From contig NZ_JALEGS010000075.1 of the NCBI RefSeq assembly GCF_022763345.1, positions 1 through 47,847 of the forward strand: DNA of 47,847 nucleotides, written 5' to 3'. Below, piece by piece: positions 43,634-47,847 of this stretch (position 1 is the stretch's first letter; every line of letters begins with the position of its first letter). A model generated the notes under the pieces. That model worked only from the letters and a program-made list of their open reading frames with translations, was not told the origin of the DNA and ran no database searches. Position numbers and translations under genes: made by a program. The stretch is from Phaeodactylibacter sp. (GTDB taxonomy: Bacteria > Bacteroidota > Bacteroidia > Chitinophagales > Saprospiraceae).

Positions 43634-44872
43634 TTACTCGTACCGCAGCGATTCGATGGGGTCCAAACGGCTGGCTTTCATCGCCGGGTAGAGCCCGGAG
43701 AGCAGACCGACGCCGGTACAGGTGACAATAGCAATGATGACCCATGCCCAGGGGAAGAGGAAGCTGCCGCTGGCAATGATGGCCACCACGTTGCCCGCCA
43801 ACACCCCCAGAAAGATCCCCACCAGCCCGCCAATCAGGCTAATGGTTACCGCTTCGGTTAGGAACTGGGTGAGGATATTGCTTCGCTTGGCCCCGATGGC
43901 TTTGGAAATACCGATTTCCCGGGTACGCTCCGTCACTGAAACCAGCATGATATTCATCAGTCCAATAGCAGCGCCGATGAGGGTGATCAGCCCGATGCCT
44001 ACTGCAGCCCAGCGGAAGTACGTGGTGTTCTCCCGGATAAGGCCGATGAGACTGTCGCTTTTGGTGATTTCGAAGTCATTGTCCTGAGCGGCTTCTAACC
44101 CACGGACATTACGGAAAACGGCTGTAGCATAATCCGTTCCTATATCAATCTGATTCGCATCATTTACAGCGATCATGAGGTTGTAGTTGGTGCGGCTGCT
44201 GCCGTAATAACGCTTGCCGGTCTGGAGCGGTATAAGCACGCGGCGGTCTTCATTGCCACCCATACTCGATCCTTTCGACTGCATGGCGCCTACCACCTTG
44301 AGCTTGATGTTGCCGGCGTGAACGTACTGACCTACGGCTTTCTCGGGTTGCCCTTTGAACAGCTCGTCCACTATTTCAGAACCAATAATGGCAATAAACC
44401 CGCCACGGATGGATTCCAGATAGGTGAAGTTCCGCCCGGCGGCCAGCTCAAAGCCTTTGGATTCCAGGTAGTTCTCGTCAATGCCGAAGAGGCCTACGTT
44501 GGGGTTCGTTTTTTCATCCGCGCGTTTGATGGTGGCGGTACCAGAGCAGGGCAGGGATACGGAAACCCGGGCTGGGAAGTCGTACGCTTCTTTGAAAGCC
44601 AGTGCCTGGTCATAGGAGATGGGCTCGCCGATCTTTTCGCGCCTTCCACCGCGGTGCCCCCGCACGCCTTCTCCACGGGGCTCAATGTCGAAGGTATTGG
44701 CACCAAGATTAGAGAGGTTATCGCTCAGGGAGTTGATGCCTACGTCGATGGCGGTAAGGATGCCTACGAGGGCCATAATTCCGAAAGCAATGATCATCAG
44801 GGTGAGGATGGCGCGGAGCCAGTTGGACCGGACGGTGCGTAGGGCGAGGGTGATGTTTTCGCGTAAGCTCAT
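43634..44872 (-). CDS. MacB-type ABC transporter permease
   Basis: A 412-residue permease with the MacB/FtsX layout. One N-terminal helix (AILTLMIIAFGIMALVGIL) is followed by a periplasmic MacB_PCD domain (about 45-270) and three C-terminal helices with GLMNIMLVSVTERTREIGISKAIGA and SGLYPAMKASRLDPIESLRYE. It would work with a MacB-type ATPase, which is not adjacent here, so the partner is encoded elsewhere or supplied in trans. The substrate is unknown. Confidence 0.9.
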   Translation of the reverse strand: MSLRENITLALRTVRSNWLRAILTLMIIAFGIMALVGILTAIDVGINSLSDNLSNLGANTFDIEPRGEGVRGHRGGRREKIGEPISYDQALAFKEAYDFPARVSVSLPCSGTATIKRADEKTNPNVGLFGIDENYLESKGFELAAGRNFTYLESIRGGFIAIIGSEIVDELFKGQPEKAVGQYVHAGNIKLKVVGAMQSKGSSMGGNEDRRVLIPLQTGKRYYGSSRTNYNLMIAVNDANQIDIGTDYATAVFRNVRGLEAAQDNDFEITKSDSLIGLIRENTTYFRWAAVGIGLITLIGAAIGLMNIMLVSVTERTREIGISKAIGAKRSNILTQFLTEAVTISLIGGLVGIFLGVLAGNVVAIIASGSFLFPWAWVIIAIVTCTGVGLLSGLYPAMKASRLDPIESLRYE

Positions 44873-44956
44873 GGCGTGGCTTTGTTTTTACAAATTCGAA
44901 TGTAGGGGTTTTTTGGGGAAGGTGGGAAAAAGTTCGATGAATGGGGGTGGGGAGTC

Positions 44957-45118
44957 GGCGGTTGGGTAGTTTTGGAGTGGGCAGTGGGGTAGTCGGGCAG
45001 TCGGGCAGTCTTGGAGTGGGCAGTGGGCAGTCTTTTAGTGGGCAGTCTTGCAGTTTTGTAGTGGGCAGTGGGCAGTGGGCAGTCTTGCAGTTCTGTAGTG
45101 GGCAGTCTGGGTAGTGGG
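44957..45118. repeat. Degenerate tandem repeat of GTGGGCA units
   Basis: About 160 bases built from GTGGGCA(GT) units (for example three consecutive units near 45061-45080), interrupted by CTTGCAGTT(T/C)TGTA, which occurs twice. It fills most of the gap between the lipoprotein stop and the permease ATG. Gene-free, G-rich on the plus strand. Confidence 0.8.
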
Positions 45119-45122
45119 TGGG

Positions 45123-45632
45123 CTATAGGCCGCCGGGGAAGAGTGGGGAGTGTTTGAGGTCGCCACTGAGGTAGGTCGCGCCGGAGGAGGTGTTGTCCAT
45201 ATCGATTAAAGGTATATGGTAGGTGGGGCAGTAGAGGCCGTCTATGAATGGCTTTGGTGTATGCAGGGAGAGGTCTAAATAGTAGAAGCCGGAGCGGAGT
45301 GGTTGGAGCTGATAGATAGCGGGCTCGTAACCAACGAAGGAAACTTCAAGCGTTAGTGCGGTATTTGAAGGGACGGTAAGGGTGAATTGGCCTTCGGTGC
45401 CCGTCTCCACGCCTCCGAGCAGGGTGCTGTTCTGATAGATGGCGATAGAGGCAAACTTTAAGGGCTGTTCGTTGGGGAGGTAGGCGATACCCTGTAGTAT
45501 GGTATTGGAACTGGGGGTTGTAGCGTTAGAAGGTGCAAAAGGCGTGGGCGTAGCTTGGATTATAGAGTCAGTGGTGGTACAACCGGATAGGATGAGTGCG
45601 AGTGCGGCAAAGTATACTTGGATGCGCTTCAT
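45123..45632 (-). CDS. Lipoprotein with CarboxypepD_reg-like domain
   Basis: A 169-residue protein beginning with a lipoprotein signal (MKRIQVYFAALALILSGC, cysteine at 18). It has a Ser/Thr/Pro-rich linker and a beta-sandwich of the CarboxypepD_reg-like type (ILQGIAYLPNEQPLKFASIAIY, GTEGQFTLTV, VSFVGYEPAIYQL). It then has a short tail with two histidines and a Cys (YCPTYHIP). Such domains occur alone or at the front of receptors; its role is unknown. The downstream tandem repeat starts almost at its stop codon. It may share a promoter region with the TetR gene, which ends 13 bases upstream of its ATG. Confidence 0.75.
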   Translation of the reverse strand: MKRIQVYFAALALILSGCTTTDSIIQATPTPFAPSNATTPSSNTILQGIAYLPNEQPLKFASIAIYQNSTLLGGVETGTEGQFTLTVPSNTALTLEVSFVGYEPAIYQLQPLRSGFYYLDLSLHTPKPFIDGLYCPTYHIPLIDMDNTSSGATYLSGDLKHSPLFPGGL

Positions 45633-45645
45633 AGCAAGGTTGTTT

Positions 45646-46230
45646 CTATAAAGAACGCAGGCCGCCCATAAGGAGTTCTATGACTTCGGCTTCCACCTCC
45701 TCGGCCGAGCGGGACTTGCCATCCTGAAACCAGTCGTAGAGCCAGCGCACGGAGGAGAAGAGGGTGTAAAGCATGACGTTGGGGTCCATTTGCCGGAAGG
45801 CACCGCTCTTCATACCGGTACTGAGGATGTTGCGGAACCGCTGCTCGTAGTCCTTGCGGAGCGCCTTGAATTCGGAAAGGTAAGGCTCATTGAGGTGGCG
45901 CCACTCGTCGTTAAAAGCGGTGACTGAGGTGGCGTCTTCCATAGCGGTCCGGATGTGCAGGGACAACAGGGCACGGACCTGTGCGGGCGCATCGGCACCG
46001 GATTTTTCCACCTCTTCCATACCGGAGATAAAGCGGTGGGCATTATCAAAGCAGATGTTGCGCAGGATTTCTTCCTTGGAGGAAATGTGGTTGTACAGGC
46101 TTGAGGCCTTCAGGTTGACTGCTTCAGCCAGATCACGCATGGAGGTGGCCGAGTAGCCCTTGTCGCGGAACAAGTGGGCGGCGGCTTCCTGAATGATTTC
46201 CTTCTTGGTCTTCTTCGTTGTCGTTGTCAT
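45646..46230 (-). CDS. TetR/AcrR family transcriptional regulator
   Basis: A 194-residue repressor. The N-terminal helix-turn-helix (IIQEAAAHLFRDKGYSATSMRDLAEAVNLKASSLYNHISSKEEIL) is unmistakable. The ligand-binding domain is of the TetR_C type with WRHLNEPYLSEFKALRKDYE. It lies 9 bases after the reductase gene on the same strand, and a palindromic site is found at that gene's promoter. It is therefore likely autoregulated with the reductase, responding to an acyl-CoA or aromatic-CoA. Confidence 0.93.
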   Translation of the reverse strand: MTTTTKKTKKEIIQEAAAHLFRDKGYSATSMRDLAEAVNLKASSLYNHISSKEEILRNICFDNAHRFISGMEEVEKSGADAPAQVRALLSLHIRTAMEDATSVTAFNDEWRHLNEPYLSEFKALRKDYEQRFRNILSTGMKSGAFRQMDPNVMLYTLFSSVRWLYDWFQDGKSRSAEEVEAEVIELLMGGLRSL

Positions 46231-46239
46231 GCAGCAAAG

Positions 46240-47310
46240 TTAACTATCAAAATCCACAGCGACCCGGTCTGTTTTGGGGTGGGCCTGACAGGTGAGGATG
46301 TAGCCGGCAGCCAGCTCATCGGGCTCCAGAGCGTAGTTGACGTCCATTTCCACTTCCCCTTCGGTTAGTTTGGCGCGGCAGGTGCTGCAGACCCCGCCTT
46401 TACAGGAAAAGGGCAAGTCGGCACCCGCTTTCAGCGCACCATCAAGCAGGGATTCAGCATCGGAAGCGAGGGGGAATTCCACCGTGGTACCGTCCAGGGT
46501 GATGGCGACCATAGCGTCCACCTTAGGCTGATCTGCACTGCTTTTGGCTTTGGGGGCGGGCGCTTTTCCGTTGCCGGTATTGAAGAGCTCGAAGTGGATT
46601 TTTTTGCGGTCCACGCCGTGTTGCTCCAGCACCTCCCGGATGCCCTCGATCATCGGGAGCGGCCCGCAAAGGTAGAAGTCATCTACTTCCGCTGTATCAA
46701 TCAGCTTATCGCAAATCGTAGCGCACTTATCGGCAGAGATACGGCCGCTCAGCAGCGGGCTGCCCAGCTTTTCGCGGCTGAGTACGTGGTAAATGCGTAG
46801 CCGGCCCATGTGCTCGTTCTTCAGCCCTTCGATTTCTTCCCGGAAGATGATGCTGTCTACCATACGGTTGCCGTAAAAGAGGGTGAACGTACTCATCGGC
46901 TCCTGCTCCAGTACGGTCTTCATAATGGACATCACCGGCGTAATACCCGATCCCGCCGCGAAGGCTACATAGTGTTTGGCTTTCGCCTGATCTGGCTCAG
47001 CGGTAAAGCGGCCCATAGGCGTCATCACCTCCAGCTCATCACCAGCCTTCAGCGTTTCATTGGCGTAGGTGGAAAAACGGCCCTCCGGCACCTTCTTCAC
47101 TGCCACGCGCAGCCCTTCGGCCGGCGTACTGCAGATGGAGTAGGAGCGGCGCACCTCTTCACCATTGATTTCCGCCTTGAGCGTTAGGTATTGTCCGGGC
47201 AGAAAGGCGTACTCCGGCTGCAGCGCTTCCGGCACTTCAAAGGCTATGGACACACATTCTTCGGTCTCAGGCCGCACTTCGCGTATCTTCAGAGGATGAA
47301 ACTTTGGCAT
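46240..47310 (-). CDS. PaaE-like NAD(P)H ferredoxin reductase with 2Fe-2S domain
   Basis: A 356-residue reductase transferring electrons from NAD(P)H through FAD to a plant-type 2Fe-2S centre. The FAD site is RRSYSICS, the nucleotide site GSGITPVMSIMKTVL with LCGPLPMIEGI. The C-terminal ferredoxin domain has CKGGVCSTC and a final C in TCQAHP (four cluster cysteines). It matches PaaE of phenylacetyl-CoA epoxidase in length and layout. The other epoxidase genes are absent, so it may serve another oxygenase or desaturase. Confidence 0.85.
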   Translation of the reverse strand: MPKFHPLKIREVRPETEECVSIAFEVPEALQPEYAFLPGQYLTLKAEINGEEVRRSYSICSTPAEGLRVAVKKVPEGRFSTYANETLKAGDELEVMTPMGRFTAEPDQAKAKHYVAFAAGSGITPVMSIMKTVLEQEPMSTFTLFYGNRMVDSIIFREEIEGLKNEHMGRLRIYHVLSREKLGSPLLSGRISADKCATICDKLIDTAEVDDFYLCGPLPMIEGIREVLEQHGVDRKKIHFELFNTGNGKAPAPKAKSSADQPKVDAMVAITLDGTTVEFPLASDAESLLDGALKAGADLPFSCKGGVCSTCRAKLTEGEVEMDVNYALEPDELAAGYILTCQAHPKTDRVAVDFDS

Positions 47311-47343
47311 TGCTGTTCAGTCTTTTCTATGAATAACGATACG

Positions 47344-47357
47344 AATGAACGTTCGTT
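47344..47357 (-). promoter_or_regulatory. Candidate TetR operator upstream of the reductase
   Basis: AATGAACGTTCGTT is a near-perfect 14-base palindrome (one mismatched pair) centred on GAACGTTC, 34 bases upstream of the reductase ATG. The sequence resembles operators of TetR-type fatty-acid regulators. Confidence 0.55.
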
Positions 47358-47410
47358 TGCAAAGATAGGAAAAAGGTTGGGAAGCTTTGCGTCCGTCTCC
47401 CTAAAGTGAT

Positions 47411-47785
47411 GCTAGTCTAGCGTTTAAGCTTGGGTATTTCCATGAGCGCTGCCCCAGCTTCAATCTCCAGACAGGTTAACATCGCCATAGCAGAAGTCAG
47501 AACGCTCTGTTTGCGCTGTCTTTTTTAGAATGGTTTTGCGGCTTTTTCGAAAAGGAGATGTATTAAAAGCTGCTAATTTGATAGAGCAAAAATCAAAAAT
47601 AAACAGGGCAGCTAGGCTTTGTTCATTCAACCTGCACTAAATTCTGCCCTGTCTTTTTCCCGCAAAACTGTCACGAAGAGAAAGCCAGGACCATTGTATA
47701 TTGTGGTTAAGAATGGATCAAGCCGCTTATCTACTGTTTATTTTATGTGGTTATACTGACGATTAAGTGGTTTGCCGCGGCAAAC
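47411..47785. other. Gene-free stretch with inverted repeats
   Basis: No gene is supported. ACAGGGCAG (47603-47611) and CTGCCCTGT (47644-47652) form a perfect inverted repeat with a 32-base spacer and a T-rich tract after it, terminator-like on the plus strand. Confidence 0.5.
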
Positions 47786-47786
47786 C
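47769..47786. repeat. 18-bp perfect palindrome
   Basis: GGTTTGCCGCGGCAAACC is fully self-complementary. It overlaps by one base the possible stop codon of a minus-strand gene at the window edge. Confidence 0.7.
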
Positions 47787-47847
47787 TACTCAATGTCAGA
47801 TGCTATGTTTAGCATCTGAGCAAGTTCTTTGAAAATTTCATAGATTA
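47786..47847 (-). CDS. Possible 3' end of a minus-strand gene (partial)
   Basis: The minus strand reads an uninterrupted frame from the window edge to a TAG at 47786-47788, ending IYEIFKELAQMLNIASDIE. This looks like the helical end of a protein, but only 20 codons are visible. Inside it is a perfect 10-base hairpin (TCAGATGCTA / TAGCATCTGA at 47796-47819, loop TGTT), which is unusual for coding sequence, so the call is uncertain. Confidence 0.25.
   Translation of the reverse strand, partial: IYEIFKELAQMLNIASDIE
47796..47819. repeat. Perfect 10-bp hairpin with 4-base loop
   Basis: TCAGATGCTA and TAGCATCTGA around TGTT. There is no T tract on either side, so a simple terminator is unlikely. 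Confidence 0.6.

Noticed and set aside
44957..45118. CRISPR array
   Set aside because: Units are short, contiguous and degenerate without unique spacers, and no cas gene is present.

Overview
The window looks like a chromosome segment of a marine member of the Bacteroidota, most likely Saprospiria/Lewinellaceae. The evidence is a type IX secretion (T9SS) type A sorting domain, two TonB-dependent receptors (one with a CarboxypepD_reg-like head), a DUF5606 protein, a BlaI/M56 pair, and a proton-pumping rhodopsin with its retinal-synthesis genes. I saw no rRNA, tRNA, CRISPR array or complete insertion sequence.

Layout. 0-4 kb: the 3' end of a secreted dockerin/T9SS protein, a TonB-dependent receptor and a small membrane gene pair. 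4.2-9 kb: a two-gene beta-oxidation unit (thiolase, then the fused enoyl-CoA hydratase/3-hydroxyacyl-CoA dehydrogenase) and a convergent membrane histidine kinase. 9.1-12.5 kb: a phototrophy cassette of lycopene cyclase, Blh beta-carotene dioxygenase and rhodopsin. It makes beta-carotene from lycopene, cleaves it to retinal and supplies the opsin. A 12-14 bp sequence recurs at the start, inside and at the end of this cassette. 12.6-23.4 kb: ordinary core genes, namely an M3 oligopeptidase, DUF5606, a TerB/LETM1-like protein, adenosine deaminase, a second TonB receptor, a LytS-type kinase, ferritin and a DUF2007 protein. A 113-bp near-perfect palindrome lies before the LytS-type kinase.

23.4-31.6 kb: an AT-richer accessory island. 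It holds an EAD11-like adaptor overlapping an HTH/PLD-like protein, a large helical protein, a small HTH protein, a nucleoside-phosphorylase-type protein, a single-pass membrane protein and two paralogous secreted FlgO/CsgG-like proteins. Three of these otherwise unrelated proteins carry the same short Gly/Asn-rich motif ending in (R/H)(I/L)GD, at the N-terminus in two and at the extreme C-terminus in the nucleosidase. This resembles the effector/receptor layout of HET-s-like amyloid signalling and of EAD-type conflict systems. It is my main candidate for an undescribed system: a membrane sensor that recruits a nucleosidase effector.

31.6-36 kb: a tight operon, tetratricopeptide protein -> BlaI repressor -> an unusual M56 peptidase fused to three TonB C-terminal domains, a receptor-plug-like segment and a T9SS sorting domain. 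Three half-sites of an inverted-repeat operator lie upstream. 36-43.6 kb: polysaccharide genes (WecA/TagO-like transferase, O-antigen ligase, Wzz-like protein, FkbM methyltransferase, Wzx flippase), with a fluoride channel and a tryptophan 2,3-dioxygenase-family gene between. 43.6-47.8 kb: a MacB-type permease, a degenerate tandem repeat, a lipoprotein, and a PaaE-like reductase followed by a TetR regulator with a likely operator at the promoter. The last 400 bases are gene-poor and rich in inverted repeats, and may contain the 3' end of one more gene.
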